Shown: positions 10,830 through 20,364, counted from the stretch's first letter. The stretch is 64,000 nucleotides of DNA from Micromonospora mirobrigensis (GCF_900091555.1 NZ_FMCX01000003.1:62001-126000); one strand, 5' to 3'. Notes: generated by a model from the sequence alone, not told the origin. Numbers and translations: made by a program.

Positions 10830-12962
10830 GTGAGCAACCGACCCTTCGCTGCCGCCGGTCGATCCGTTCCTCTCCTCCGCGCCGGACTCATCGCCGGAAT
10901 CGTCGTCACCGCCGCGCTCTATCCGTTGGCCGCCGTCACCGGCCTCGGCGCCAAGGCCACCGCGCACGCCGTCGAGCAGAAGACCGACATCCTGCGCACC
11001 TCGCTGCCCGCCGAGACCTCCTACCTGTACGCGCCCGACGGCAAGACCGTCCTGACGATGTTCTACGAGGAGTACCGGCAGTACACCAAGCTGTCGGACA
11101 TGTCCCCGAACATCCAGCAGGCGATCGTCGCCGCCGAGGACAACCGCTTCTACCAGCACCACGGCGTCGACCCGAAGGGCGTCGCCCGCGCCTTCGTGGC
11201 CAACGCCCGCTCCAGCGGCGTCTCCCAGGGCGCCTCCACGCTGACCATGCAGTACGTCCGGATGGCCCTGCGGGACAGCGCGAAGACCCCCAAGGAGGTC
11301 CAGGAGGCCACCCAGCAGACCAGCCTGCGCAAGGTCAAGGAGATGCGGATGGCGCTGGACATCGAGAAGGAGCTCACCAAGGAGCAGATCCTGGAGCGCT
11401 ACCTCAACTCGGCGTACTTCGGCCACCGCGCGTACGGCATCTACGCCGCGTCGCAGATCTTCTTCTCCAAGACCCCGGCCACCCTCACCCCGGTCGAGGC
11501 GGCCACCCTCGCCGGCCTGGTCAAGTCCCCCTCCGAGTACGACCCGATCACCTCGGACCAGAAGGACGCCACCGGGCGGCGCAACTACGTGCTCGACAAC
11601 ATGACCCGGCTCGGCTTCATGTCCCCGGACGTGGCCGCGGCGTACAAGAGCGAGCCGATCCAGCTCAAGCTGACCGACCCGCCCAACGACTGCGCCTCGC
11701 TGCCGAAGAAGTACAACAGCTGGGGCTTCGCCTGCGACTACGTCAAGAACTGGTGGAGCGCGCAGCCCGCGTTCGGGGAGAACCGGCTGGAACGGATGGA
11801 CAAGCTCCGCCGCGGCGGCTACCACATCGTGCTCAGCATCGACCCGAAGATCCAGGCGGCGGCCGAGCAGAACGTCGGCGCCCAGGACAACACCGGCAGC
11901 CCGTTCGCCAACGGGATCGTGGTCTCCGAACCGGGCACCGGCCGGGTCAAGGCGATGGCGGTGAACCGCACCTACTCCCTCGACCTCAGCCAGAACGGCC
12001 AGACCTCCAACCCGGAGGCCGACCCCAACGTCAAGGCGAACTACCCGAACACGGTCGCCCCGCTGCTCGGCGGCGGCACCCTCCCCGGGTACCAGGCCGG
12101 ATCGACGTTCAAGATGTTCCCGATGCTCGCCGCGCTCAACTCCGGCATGACCCTGTCGACGGCCTTCAACGCGCCCTACACCTACAAGTCGTCGGTCTAC
12201 GACGGCTGGGCGCCGTCGAACGCCAGCGCCGCGATGACCGGCAACCAGACCATGTGGTCCGGCTTCGGCAAGTCGGTCAACACGTACTTCGTCTGGCTGG
12301 AGGAACAGGTCGGCGCGGACCGGGCGGTCCGGATGGCCGAGCAGCTCGGACTGCGCTGGCGCACCGACGTCGACAAGGAACAGGCCTCCCCGGCCAAGGC
12401 GAAGAAGTGGGGCTCCTTCACCCTCGGCGTCTCCGACGCCACCCCGCTGGAGATGGCCAACGCGTACGCCGCCGTGGCCGCCGACGGCCGGTACTGCGAG
12501 GCCATCCCGGTCCTGTCGATCAGCAACCGGGACGGCACACCGGCCACCTACACCACCCCCGGCGGGGTGCAGCGGGAGATCGCCAAGCCGCGCTGCCGGC
12601 AGGTGGTCGGCGCCGACGCGGCCCGGGCCGCCACCGACGCCGCCCGCTGCCCCACCGGCGACACCCCGGCCAAGGGCAGCTGCGGGGGCTGGTCGACCGC
12701 GGACAGCGTCCGGGGCACCGTCGGCCGCCCGGTCGCCGGCAAGACCGGCACCACCGACAGCACCCGGTCGGCCTGGTTCGCCGGGTTCACCCCGGAACTG
12801 GCGGCGGCGAGCTTCATCGCCGACCCGGACAACCCGTTCAACGCCGTCGGCGACGGGCAGTCGCAGATCCCGGTCAACGCGGTCGCCCGCACCCTGCGCG
12901 ACGCCCTGAAGGGCCAACCGGTACGCCAGTTCACCCCACCGTCCGACCAGATCGTCGGCTGA
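10830..12962 (+). CDS. Class A penicillin-binding protein (bifunctional peptidoglycan synthase)
   Basis: This 710-residue membrane-anchored protein has one N-terminal transmembrane helix (about residues 10-35). A GT51 transglycosylase domain follows, with EDNRFYQHHGVDPKG and the QGASTLTMQYVR motif, then a transpeptidase domain. The penicillin-binding motifs are all present: STFK (SxxK nucleophile), SVN (SxN) and KTGTT (KTG). The protein polymerises and cross-links peptidoglycan outside the membrane. I chose GTG 10830 because the hydrophobic anchor follows directly; the frame stays open far upstream through the divergent cobC gene without any PBP-like sequence. The upstream 60 bases are unusually AT-rich and probably hold the promoter. 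No PASTA repeats are present. Confidence 0.92.
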   Translation: MSNRPFAAAGRSVPLLRAGLIAGIVVTAALYPLAAVTGLGAKATAHAVEQKTDILRTSLPAETSYLYAPDGKTVLTMFYEEYRQYTKLSDMSPNIQQAIVAAEDNRFYQHHGVDPKGVARAFVANARSSGVSQGASTLTMQYVRMALRDSAKTPKEVQEATQQTSLRKVKEMRMALDIEKELTKEQILERYLNSAYFGHRAYGIYAASQIFFSKTPATLTPVEAATLAGLVKSPSEYDPITSDQKDATGRRNYVLDNMTRLGFMSPDVAAAYKSEPIQLKLTDPPNDCASLPKKYNSWGFACDYVKNWWSAQPAFGENRLERMDKLRRGGYHIVLSIDPKIQAAAEQNVGAQDNTGSPFANGIVVSEPGTGRVKAMAVNRTYSLDLSQNGQTSNPEADPNVKANYPNTVAPLLGGGTLPGYQAGSTFKMFPMLAALNSGMTLSTAFNAPYTYKSSVYDGWAPSNASAAMTGNQTMWSGFGKSVNTYFVWLEEQVGADRAVRMAEQLGLRWRTDVDKEQASPAKAKKWGSFTLGVSDATPLEMANAYAAVAADGRYCEAIPVLSISNRDGTPATYTTPGGVQREIAKPRCRQVVGADAARAATDAARCPTGDTPAKGSCGGWSTADSVRGTVGRPVAGKTGTTDSTRSAWFAGFTPELAAASFIADPDNPFNAVGDGQSQIPVNAVARTLRDALKGQPVRQFTPPSDQIVG

Positions 12963-13000
12963 GCTGCGGCCACGGACCACCCGGGGGTGCGCCCGGGTAA

Positions 13001-13041
13001 CGATCAGGAGGTTCGCGTCGGTGACGCGGACCTCCTGATCG
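13001..13041. terminator. Bidirectional hairpin terminator between PBP gene and cobB
   Basis: A 19-bp stem with one G-T pair (13001-13019 with 13023-13041) and a 3-base loop lies between convergent genes. It is the strongest hairpin in this gap. Confidence 0.75.
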
Positions 13042-13098
13042 GCTCGGCGCCCTCCCGGCCGGCGGCGCGTCGGCCGGTCAGCGTAGCCACCTGGCCGC

Positions 13099-14478
13099 TC
13101 ACCGGGTGGCCGCCACGTCGGTCGGGGTGTCGGCGGCAGCCGCGGCGGCCAGCCGCCCGGCGATGCCCGGGACGGCGGCCCAGTGCAGGCCCAGCTGCGA
13201 GGCGTGCACCCCGCGCCAGACGAAACCCTCCGGCGCGCCACCCTCCCAGCTCCAGGCCGGCGCCTGCCCCGCCCGGGGGGTCAGCACGGCGGCGTGCTGC
13301 TTGTGGCCGACCAGCACCGTGCCGGCCGGGGCGACCACGCTGGCCGTCCGGGCCGTCGCCTCGCGGTAGCCGACGACCAGGCCGTCCCGGCGCCGGCCGG
13401 TGGCGTCCAGCACCCCGCACATGGGCAACCCGTCCAGCTCGCGGGCCAGCCAGAGCAGGCCGGCCCCCTCGGCGACCACCGGCCGGCCGGTGCGGGCCAG
13501 CTCGGCGACCGCGATGCAGAGCCGGCGGTTGGCGGAGAGCTCCTCCGCGTACGCCTCGGGCAGCCCGGCGCCGACGACCAGCGCCCGGGTCCCGGCGGGC
13601 AGCTCCTCGTCGCGCAGCGGGTCGACCGTCACCACCTCGGCGCCGGCGGCCCGCAGCAGCTCTGCCGTCTCGGGGTGGCTGTAGCTGCCGCCCGCCGCCC
13701 CGGCGACCGCCACCACCGGCCGCCCGGCGACGGCCTCGCCCTCCACCGGCTCCGGCGACCAGGCCGGGCCGGACAGCGCGGGCGCCGAACGGGCCAGCGC
13801 GAGCAGCCGGTCCAGGTCGACCGTGGCGGCCACCGCCTCACCCAGCCGGCGCACCGCCCGGACGGCCTCCCCGTCGCCGCCGATCGCGGGCAGCACCCCG
13901 TGCCGGTGGGCCGGGAGCACCGGGGGCAGCTCGTGCCGGCGCAGTGCGCCGTAGACCGGCACGCCGATGTCGTCGAGCGCCGCCCGCAGCATCGCCTCGT
14001 GCCGGGGCGAGGCCACCCGGTTCAGGATCACCCCACCCAGCCAGAGCTGCTCGTCGTACGCCCGGAAGCCGTGCACCAGCGCGGCCACCGACTGGCCCAT
14101 CGCCGCCACGTCCACGGTCAGCACGACCGGGCTGCGCAGCCGGACGGCGACCGCCGCGGTGGAATCCTCGTCGGGGCGACCGGAGACCGAGTCGTAGAGG
14201 CCCATGGTGCCCTGCACGACGGCCAGCGACACCCCGGCGGCGCCGTGCGCGAAGAGCGGGGTGAGGCGTTCCACCCCGGCCAGCCGGGCGTCCAGGATCC
14301 GGCCCGGACGGCCGGCGGCGAGCCCGAGGTAGGCCGCGTCGACCTGGTCGGCGCCGACCTTGAAACCGGCCACCGCCACCCCCCGGTCGGCGAGCGCGGC
14401 GAGCAGGCCGATGGAGATCGCGGTGGTCCCGTGCCCCGAAGCGGGCGCGCTGAGCACGAGGCGAGGCACGGCGGTCAT
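13099..14478 (-). CDS. cobB: Cobyrinate a,c-diamide synthase-like protein with replaced glutaminase cysteine
   Basis: The N-terminal half (about 1-200) is a CbiA/CobB-type ATP-binding domain (LSAPASGHGTT P-loop variant, GFKVGADQVDAAYL). The C-terminal half (from about 245) is a class I glutamine-amidotransferase-like domain. It amidates cobyrinate or its hydrogenobyrinate equivalent, depending on the pathway used. In relatives the nucleophile sits in an AECGG motif; here the equivalent reads AEGAGLLWL, with Gly (codon 13465-13467, residue 338) in place of Cys. The His region near the end (HASQLGLHW) is kept. The start is the second of two adjacent ATGs, 6 bases after GAGGAG. The gene stands alone, convergent with the PBP gene and divergent from SURF1. 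The assignment is good; glutamine use is doubtful. Confidence 0.82.
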   Translation of the reverse strand: MTAVPRLVLSAPASGHGTTAISIGLLAALADRGVAVAGFKVGADQVDAAYLGLAAGRPGRILDARLAGVERLTPLFAHGAAGVSLAVVQGTMGLYDSVSGRPDEDSTAAVAVRLRSPVVLTVDVAAMGQSVAALVHGFRAYDEQLWLGGVILNRVASPRHEAMLRAALDDIGVPVYGALRRHELPPVLPAHRHGVLPAIGGDGEAVRAVRRLGEAVAATVDLDRLLALARSAPALSGPAWSPEPVEGEAVAGRPVVAVAGAAGGSYSHPETAELLRAAGAEVVTVDPLRDEELPAGTRALVVGAGLPEAYAEELSANRRLCIAVAELARTGRPVVAEGAGLLWLARELDGLPMCGVLDATGRRRDGLVVGYREATARTASVVAPAGTVLVGHKQHAAVLTPRAGQAPAWSWEGGAPEGFVWRGVHASQLGLHWAAVPGIAGRLAAAAAADTPTDVAATR

Positions 14479-14652
14479 CATCGACTCCTCGGTGCGACGG
14501 GTGGTGGGATCCGTGGCGGCGCGGTGGCCGGCGTGACGATACCCGTCGGGTGCGACGCGTGGCGGCCGTCGTACGGTCGGTCCGGACGACATGACGTACC
14601 GTCACCGGGCCACCGGCCGGGTGGCGCCGGTCATACGGGTAGCCTCGACGGC

Positions 14653-15471
14653 GTGTACCGGTTCCTGCTGACCCCCCGATGGCTGGGCTACCTCGCCCTG
14701 GCGCTCGCCGCCGCCGCGGTGATGGTGCTGCTCGGCAACTGGCAGCTGCACCGCTACCACGCGCGCACCGAGGTCAACGAGCGGATCGACGCGGGCGCGC
14801 GGATGGCGCCGGTGCCGCTGGCCGACGCGCTGGCCGCGCCCACCGGCGGTCCCGGCACCGCCGGGCCGGCCCCCGCCGAGAAGGTCACCTGGAGCCGGGT
14901 CACCGCCACCGGCCGGTACGACACGGGCAACCTGGTCCTGGTCCGCGGCCGGACCGTCGACGACGGCGTCGGCTTCGAGGTGCTCACCCCGCTGGTGCTC
15001 GCCGACGGCACCGCCGTGCTGGTGGACCGGGGCTGGATCCCGCCCGCCCCGGGCGGCGCGGTCGCCCGACCCGACGTCCCCGCCACCCCGACCGGCGAGG
15101 TCACCGTGGTCGGCCGGGTGCACCCCAGCGAGGACGGCGGCACCGTGGACCGGCGCGACGGTCAGTTGGAGACCCGGCGGATCGACGTGCCCCGGCTGGC
15201 CCGGGAACTGCCGTATCCGGTGCGCGGGGCGTACCTGCTGCTGGACGAGCAGACCCCGGCCGCCGACCCGACCTTCCGGGCGGTCCCGATCGGGCACACC
15301 AACAACTGGCAGAACTTCGGCTACGTGTGGCAGTGGTGGATCTTCGCGGTGATGACGCTGATCGGCTACGGCTGGGCGGCCCGCCGCGAGGCCCGGGACC
15401 GGGCCGGCCTGGACCGCCCCGGTCAGCCCGTCGACCGGGCCGCCGAGCCGGCCACCGGCACCCCCGCCTGA
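14653..15471 (+). CDS. SURF1-family cytochrome oxidase assembly protein
   Basis: This 272-residue membrane protein has the SURF1 plan. It has an N-terminal transmembrane helix (residues about 14-32) ending in GNWQLHRYH, a large extracytoplasmic loop with VRGRTVDDGVGFEVLTPL and VLVDRGWIPP, and a second helix near the C-terminus preceded by NNWQNFGYVWQWW. SURF1 proteins help insert heme a into cytochrome aa3 oxidase. The GTG start directly precedes the first helix; the frame is open for about 1.4 kb upstream, but only antisense to cobB. A Pro/Ala-rich tail of about 30 residues follows the second helix. Confidence 0.9.
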   Translation: MYRFLLTPRWLGYLALALAAAAVMVLLGNWQLHRYHARTEVNERIDAGARMAPVPLADALAAPTGGPGTAGPAPAEKVTWSRVTATGRYDTGNLVLVRGRTVDDGVGFEVLTPLVLADGTAVLVDRGWIPPAPGGAVARPDVPATPTGEVTVVGRVHPSEDGGTVDRRDGQLETRRIDVPRLARELPYPVRGAYLLLDEQTPAADPTFRAVPIGHTNNWQNFGYVWQWWIFAVMTLIGYGWAARREARDRAGLDRPGQPVDRAAEPATGTPA

Positions 15472-15491
15472 CCCGCCCCGCCCGGGTGCCG

Positions 15492-15560
15492 GGCGGTCGC
15501 GCTCGGCCGGTGAACCGGCCGGGGTTTCCGGCGGTCGCGCTCAGCCGGTGACCCGGCCGG
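15492..15560. repeat. 31-bp near-perfect direct repeat spanning the ligase stop codon
   Basis: Copies at 15492-15522 and 15530-15560 differ at two positions (38-bp period). Each contains a GGCCGGTxxxCCGGCC hairpin. The second copy encodes the last codons and stop of the DNA ligase gene; the first lies in the convergent gap after SURF1 and may serve as its terminator. Confidence 0.65.
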
Positions 15561-17154
15561 CGTGGATGGCGCGGACGGCGTCGATGGTGTCCGCCTCGGC
15601 GGCGGTCTTGTCGTCGCGGTAACGCACCACCCGGGCGAACCGCAGCGCCACCCCGCCCGGATAGCGGGAGCTGGTCTGCACCCCGTCGAAGGCGATCTCG
15701 ACGACCTGCTCGGGGCGGACCCGCACCACCCAGTCGCCGCGCTCCACCGCCAGGGACAGGAACCGCTCGGTCTGCCACCGCAGCACCTCGTCGGTCAGCC
15801 CCTTGAAGGTCTTGCCGAGCATGACGAACCCGCCGGTGGCCGGGTCCCGCGCCCCGAGGTGCAGGTTGGAGAGCCAGCCCTTGCGCCGGCCGCTGCCCCA
15901 CTCCACCGCCAGCACCACCAGGTCGAGGGTGTGCCGGGGCTTCACCTTCACCCACGCGGCGCCGCGCCGGCCGGCGTCGTAGGGCGCCGCCGGGTCCTTC
16001 ACCACGACACCCTCCTGGCCGGCGTCGACCGCCGCGGCGAACGCCGCGCCGGCCCGCTCGGCGTCGTCGACCTCCACCCGGCCGACCAGCAGGGACGCGT
16101 CCACCGCGCCGGCGAGGGCGGCCCACCGGTCCCGGCCGGGCCGGTCGATCAGGTCATCGCCGTCGAGGTGCAGCAGGTCGAAGAAGTACGGAGTGAGCAC
16201 CTGCCCGCCGGTGCTCTCGGCCGCGGCGAGCACCGCCGGGGCGACCGGGGCGGGGCCCGTGGTGCTGGGCGTGGCCCGCCGGGTGTTCCCGGTTGTCGAC
16301 GCCGTGCGCCGGGCCGCCCGGCTGGAGGTCTCCTGGAACGGCAGCGGCCGGCCGGTGGCGTCCAGCCCGATCGCCTCGCCGTCGAGGACCAGCTCGCGGG
16401 CGGGCAGCGCGCGCACAGCGGCCACCACCTCGGGCACCCGGCCGGTGATCTCGTCCAGGCTGCGGGTGAAGACGGCGATGTCCGACCCGGAGCGGTGCAC
16501 CTGGATGCGGATGCCGTCGAGCTTGACGTCGACCACCGCCGGAACGCCGGTGGCGGTGAGCGCCTCGTCCACCGAGGGGGCGCTCTGGGCGAGCATCGGC
16601 GCGAGCGGTCGGCCCACCTGGAGCCCGAACCCGGCCAGCGCGTCGGCGCCGCCGGAGAGCGCGGCGACCGCCACCGTACGCAGGTCGCCGGCGAGCAGCA
16701 GGGCCCGCCGGACGGCGGTCACCGGCACCTCGGCGGCCCGGGCCACCGCGTCGGCGAGCAGCCCGGCCTGGGCGCCCTGCCGCAGCTCGCCGCCGAACAA
16801 CCCGACCAGCAGGCGCTGCTCGTCGGCGGTGGCGGCGGCGAAGAGCCGGTGCAGCAGCTCCCGCCGTCGGGCCTGCGAGCCGGCGCCCGCGACCGCGGCG
16901 ATCCCGTCGATGGCGGCGTCGACGCCGGCCACGGTCAGCGTCGGGGTCTCCGCCGGGGACGGCAGGTCACGCAGGGCGGCGTAGCCGACCCCGGTCTGCC
17001 GCTGGCGCAGCTCACCCGCGAGCCAGCCGGCGCCCGCCGGCAGCTCGGCCGGGTCGAGCGAGCGGAGGGCGGCGGCGAGCAGCTCCACCTTGGCCCGCCG
17101 GCCGCTGGTGGCGCCCACGGCCGCCGAGGTGGCCGCCAGATCGAGGAACCGCAC
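15541..17154 (-). CDS. ATP-dependent DNA ligase (LigB/LigC-like)
   Basis: This 537-residue ATP-dependent DNA ligase has an N-terminal DNA-binding domain (about 1-190), a nucleotidyltransferase core with the adenylation motif [10 protein letters not shown] (Lys211), and [12 protein letters not shown] as motif III. Later motifs are EGVVVKDP (IV) and AAWVKVKP (V), followed by an OB-fold domain. Such ligases accompany the NAD-dependent replicative ligase and act in repair. Residues about 270-310 are an Arg/Thr/Ala-rich insertion that may be a flexible loop. The stop overlaps a 31-bp direct repeat. It is convergent with SURF1 and apparently monocistronic. Confidence 0.92.
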   Translation of the reverse strand: MRFLDLAATSAAVGATSGRRAKVELLAAALRSLDPAELPAGAGWLAGELRQRQTGVGYAALRDLPSPAETPTLTVAGVDAAIDGIAAVAGAGSQARRRELLHRLFAAATADEQRLLVGLFGGELRQGAQAGLLADAVARAAEVPVTAVRRALLLAGDLRTVAVAALSGGADALAGFGLQVGRPLAPMLAQSAPSVDEALTATGVPAVVDVKLDGIRIQVHRSGSDIAVFTRSLDEITGRVPEVVAAVRALPARELVLDGEAIGLDATGRPLPFQETSSRAARRTASTTGNTRRATPSTTGPAPVAPAVLAAAESTGGQVLTPYFFDLLHLDGDDLIDRPGRDRWAALAGAVDASLLVGRVEVDDAERAGAAFAAAVDAGQEGVVVKDPAAPYDAGRRGAAWVKVKPRHTLDLVVLAVEWGSGRRKGWLSNLHLGARDPATGGFVMLGKTFKGLTDEVLRWQTERFLSLAVERGDWVVRVRPEQVVEIAFDGVQTSSRYPGGVALRFARVVRYRDDKTAAEADTIDAVRAIHAGRVTG

Positions 17155-17203
17155 GATCCCATCCTGCCAGCCACCCCCGACACCGCCGCCCGGCCCGGGA
17201 AGG

Positions 17204-17410
17204 TCAGGCGGAGACCGGCTCCTCGATCCGCAGGCCCCGGGCGCGGACCTCGTCCGCGACCCGGGTGAGCTGCGTGTCGAGGGCGACCAGCGCGGCGGAG
17301 AGCTCGCCGAGCTGGTCCTTGAGCGTGTCCTCGGGCCACGCGGAGACGTCGAGGTCCCCCAGAGCGCCGGCGGCGGCCGTGAGCCGCGCCATCAGGTCAT
17401 TCGTACGCAT
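17204..17410 (-). CDS. Small helical hypothetical protein
   Basis: This 68-residue protein is rich in Leu, Ala, Asp and Arg and has heptad-like spacing ([20 protein letters not shown]), suggesting a coiled coil. It resembles the first helices of DUF222/HNH proteins, but no endonuclease domain follows. I start it at ATG 17410 ([10 protein letters not shown]). A TTATAG sequence lies only about 12 bases before that ATG and no good ribosome-binding site is present, so a leaderless transcript is possible. It lies between the ligase and the M20 peptidase on the same strand. The function is unknown. Confidence 0.5.
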   Translation of the reverse strand: MRTNDLMARLTAAAGALGDLDVSAWPEDTLKDQLGELSAALVALDTQLTRVADEVRARGLRIEEPVSA

Positions 17411-17488
17411 GTTCGAAAGGCTATAACACCTCTGCGTCCGACACACCGCAAACTGCCCATCGACGGCGGAAGTTACGGTTCCGACACC

Positions 17489-18856
17489 TCAGGCCGGGGC
17501 GCCACCGGCCCGGGCCACCTTCGCCAGCAGCAGCGCCTCGGCCAGGCAGACCCGGGCGAACTCGCCCAGGTGCAGGCTCTCGTTCGGCCCGTGCGCCCGG
17601 GCGTGCGGGTCCTCCACACCGGTCACCAGGATCGCCGCCTTCGGGAACATCTCCTGGAAGGTGGCGATGAACGGGATGGAGCCGCCGACGCCGATGTCCA
17701 CCGGGTCGGTGCCGTCCCACGCCTCCCGGAAGGCGGAGCGGGCGGCGTCGAACATCGGCCCCGTGGCGTCGATGACACACGGATCGCCGTCGTGCTCGAA
17801 GGTCACCGTCACCCGCGCCCCCCACGGGGCGTGCTTCTCCAGGTGGTCGCGCAGGGCCGCGTACGCCCGCTTCGGGTCGTCGCCCGGCGCGAGCCGCACG
17901 CTGAGCTTGGCCTTCGCCGACGGGACCAGGGCGTTCGGCGCCTCCCCGGTGGCCGGGGCGTCGACGCCGAGCACCGCCAGGGCCGGCTTGGTCCAGAGCC
18001 GGTCGGTGATCCGGCCGGTGCCGATGAAGTCGACCCCCTCGGCCAGCCCGGCCTCGGCACGGATCCGGTCCTCCGGGTAGTCGACGACCGCGCCCTCCCG
18101 GCCGACCAGACCCTCGACGGCCACGTCACCGGCGTCGTCGTGCAGGGTGGCCAGCAGCCGGACCAGGGCGGTCAGCGCGTCCGGGACCGCCCCGCCGAAC
18201 ATGCCGCTGTGCACCGCGTGCTCCAGGGTGCGGACCTCGACGAAGCAGTTCACGATGCCGCGCAGCGACGTGGTCAGCGCCGGTACGCCGACGTCCCAGT
18301 TACCGGAGTCGGCGATCACGATGACGTCCGAGGCGATCTCGTCGCGGAACTCGGTCAGCAGCGTCTCCAGCGAGTCCGAGCCGTACTCCTCCTCGCCCTC
18401 GATGAAGAGGACCACGCCGACCGGGAGCCGGTCGCCGAAGGCGCGCAGCGCGGCGACGTGCGCCATGATGCCGGCCTTGTCGTCGGCGGCGCCGCGGCCG
18501 TAGAGGCGGCCGTCGCGCTCGACGGGCTCGAACGGGTCGGACTCCCACAGCGACAGGTCGCCGACCGGCTGCACGTCGTGGTGGGCGTAGAGCAGCACGG
18601 TGGGGGCGCCCGCCGGGGCCGGCCTACGGCCGATGACGGCGGGCTGGCCGCCCCGGCGCACGATCTTGACGTCGAGGTCGCAGCCGCGCAGCAGCTCGGC
18701 GACCGCCTCGGCGGAACGCTCCACGTGCGAGTGGTCGAAACCCTCGAAGGCGATCCCGGGGATGCGGACGAGACGCTCCAGGTCGGCGCGGACCCCGGGC
18801 AGCTCCCGCTCGACAGCGGCCCGGATCTCGGACTCGGACATGATCGGTGTGGTCAT
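17489..18856 (-). CDS. M20-family metallopeptidase (dipeptidase/deacylase)
   Basis: This 455-residue zinc peptidase of the M20/M25/M40 family has the metal-binding motif YAHHDVQP, the bridging Asp in GRGAADDKAG, and IEGEEEYGS holding the general-base Glu and a metal ligand. A dimerisation domain is inserted in the middle, and a late His region follows (HARAHGPNESLH). Members hydrolyse dipeptides or N-acyl amino acids in the cytoplasm. Three in-frame ATGs lie close together; I use the one giving MTTPIMSESEIR, and none has a clear ribosome-binding site. The kinase gene lies 21 bases upstream, so the two may be co-transcribed. Confidence 0.9.
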   Translation of the reverse strand: MTTPIMSESEIRAAVERELPGVRADLERLVRIPGIAFEGFDHSHVERSAEAVAELLRGCDLDVKIVRRGGQPAVIGRRPAPAGAPTVLLYAHHDVQPVGDLSLWESDPFEPVERDGRLYGRGAADDKAGIMAHVAALRAFGDRLPVGVVLFIEGEEEYGSDSLETLLTEFRDEIASDVIVIADSGNWDVGVPALTTSLRGIVNCFVEVRTLEHAVHSGMFGGAVPDALTALVRLLATLHDDAGDVAVEGLVGREGAVVDYPEDRIRAEAGLAEGVDFIGTGRITDRLWTKPALAVLGVDAPATGEAPNALVPSAKAKLSVRLAPGDDPKRAYAALRDHLEKHAPWGARVTVTFEHDGDPCVIDATGPMFDAARSAFREAWDGTDPVDIGVGGSIPFIATFQEMFPKAAILVTGVEDPHARAHGPNESLHLGEFARVCLAEALLLAKVARAGGAPA

Positions 18857-18877
18857 GACCGGCATCGTATGCCGGCC

Positions 18878-19534
18878 TTACCGCGCGCCACCGCCCGAGC
18901 CGGTCCGGTCGGGCTGCGGCCGGCGTACGAAGTAGTGCCGGGCGTCGTGCGGCAGCCGGGGTGCGCCGTCGACCAGCAGGTCCACGGCCGCCTCCGTACC
19001 GTCGGCGGCGAAGTGCGCGCGCTCCCCGGCGTGCCAACGGAGCAGCTCCGGCAGGATCGCCGGCCCGTCCCGGGCCACCGCCCGGTCCCGGCGCAGCGCT
19101 GCCGGCGCGGTGACCAGGACCGAGAGCGTCGCCTCGGGTCGGATCACCGCGCGCGCCGAGCTGACCCCCTCGACCACCAGCACCGGCGCCACCGGTACCG
19201 GCACCGGCCGGTCCAGGAACCGCCGGCGCACCCAGCTGTAGCGCTGGTAGGTCCCCGGCCGTCCGGCGCGCAGCGGCGCCAGCACCCGCTCCTCCAGCCG
19301 CGACCAGAAGGTGAGCTGGTCGTCCCACCCGTCGAGCAGGTCGTCGGTGTGCACCACCGGCGGCCGGCCGTCGCCGGTGACGGCCAGGGCGTCCGCGAGC
19401 CGGGTGGTGAAGACGCTCTTGCCCGCGCCGCTCGGCCCGTCGACGACCACCAGCCGGGTACGCCCCAGCCGGGCCGGCCGGGCCAGCACCCGCCGGGCCA
19501 GGCGGGCGTACGCCTCGAACACCGCCACGGTCAC
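18878..19534 (-). CDS. P-loop (uridine kinase-like) nucleotide kinase
   Basis: This 218-residue protein has a Walker A motif GPSGAGKS near residue 35, HTDDLLDGWDD after it, an Arg-rich lid, and LVVEGVSSAR as the Walker B-like strand. The layout matches uridine kinase/phosphoribulokinase-fold enzymes of actinobacteria. The phosphate acceptor cannot be read. GTG start at 19534. It sits directly before the M20 peptidase gene on the same strand. A more distant protein of the same fold is encoded at 36216-36890. Confidence 0.8.
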   Translation of the reverse strand: MTVAVFEAYARLARRVLARPARLGRTRLVVVDGPSGAGKSVFTTRLADALAVTGDGRPPVVHTDDLLDGWDDQLTFWSRLEERVLAPLRAGRPGTYQRYSWVRRRFLDRPVPVPVAPVLVVEGVSSARAVIRPEATLSVLVTAPAALRRDRAVARDGPAILPELLRWHAGERAHFAADGTEAAVDLLVDGAPRLPHDARHYFVRRPQPDRTGSGGGAR

Positions 19535-19591
19535 GCCGCAGACGCTAGCCGCAGCACGTCGCGGCGGACCGACCGGACCTCGGTCGACACC

Positions 19592-19786
19592 TCACCGGAC
19601 GATCAGCACCACACCGGCGCCCAGCAGTGCGGCGGCGACCATCAGGTGGACGATCATGACCAGGGGTCTCGCGGCGGCCCGGCCGACGACGGGTTGGTAC
19701 TGCTTCTGCTCGTCCCGGGCACGACGAACGCCGTACCAGGCCACGACGCAGGCCGCCAAGACCAGCAGGACTCCGACGAAGGACAT
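19592..19786 (-). CDS. Small two-helix membrane protein
   Basis: This 64-residue protein has two hydrophobic segments (about residues 3-17 and 44-62) separated by a charged loop (RRARDEQKQYQ). The ATG at 19786 has a strong ribosome-binding site (AGGGGGGTGACC just upstream), which decides it against a longer open frame extending 79 codons further. No family is recognised. Both ends are probably on the same side of the membrane. It lies between the kinase gene and the divergent rhodanese gene. Confidence 0.65.
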   Translation of the reverse strand: MSFVGVLLVLAACVVAWYGVRRARDEQKQYQPVVGRAAARPLVMIVHLMVAAALLGAGVVLIVR

Positions 19787-19962
19787 GGTCACCCCCCTTT
19801 TCGACAAGCATTGCCGACGGGCCGCCCGCACGCATCCGGAGACCTCCGGTGGACGCCGCCCGAGGTGGTGCGCACCCCCGGGTGAATTGCGACGTCGTTC
19901 CGTCGCACCGGCTCGCGTGCCGCAGTCCCGGCCTGCATGATCGGGAGGTGTTCCCTGACGTG

Positions 19963-20364
19963 ATGAGCCCGGGCGTCGACGCCCTGCTGGAGCAGGCCCG
20001 GGCCGGGCTGCGCCGACTGACACCGCACGAGACCGTCGAGGCGGTCCGGGCGGGCGCGCTGCTGATCGACACCCGGACCGACGGGCAGCGCCGCGAGCAG
20101 GGCGACCTGCCGGGCGCGATCGTGATCGACCGGACGGTGCTGGAGTGGCGGCTGGATCCGGCCAGCGCCTGGCGGATCCCCGAGGCGACCGGGTACGACC
20201 GGGAGATCGTGGTGGTCTGCCGGCAGGGCTTCAGCTCCAGCCTGGCGGCGGCGAGCCTCCAGGTGCTGGGACTGCGGGCGGCGACGGACATGGTCGGCGG
20301 GGTGGAGGCGTGGCGGCAGGCCGGCTTGCCCATGTCCGACGGTCCGGCCGACGTCCGCTACTGA
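19963..20364 (+). CDS. Single-domain rhodanese-like sulfurtransferase
   Basis: This 133-residue rhodanese domain has the active-site loop VVVCRQGFSSSLAA, whose Cys would carry the persulfide, the N-terminal LIDTRTDGQRREQGDLPGA, and the C-terminal GGVEAWRQAGLPM. The family moves sulfane sulfur to acceptors such as cyanide or thioredoxin, or delivers sulfur for cofactors. The start is ATG 19963; GTG at 19960 is equally possible, with GGGAGG 12 bases before it. It is convergent with cobQ and has no obvious partner gene. Confidence 0.85.
   Translation: MSPGVDALLEQARAGLRRLTPHETVEAVRAGALLIDTRTDGQRREQGDLPGAIVIDRTVLEWRLDPASAWRIPEATGYDREIVVVCRQGFSSSLAAASLQVLGLRAATDMVGGVEAWRQAGLPMSDGPADVRY

Noticed and set aside
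10794..13241. Open frame of about 800 codons antisense to the penicillin-binding protein gene
   Set aside because: No recognisable domains; low-complexity Arg/Gly/Val composition typical of a shadow frame.
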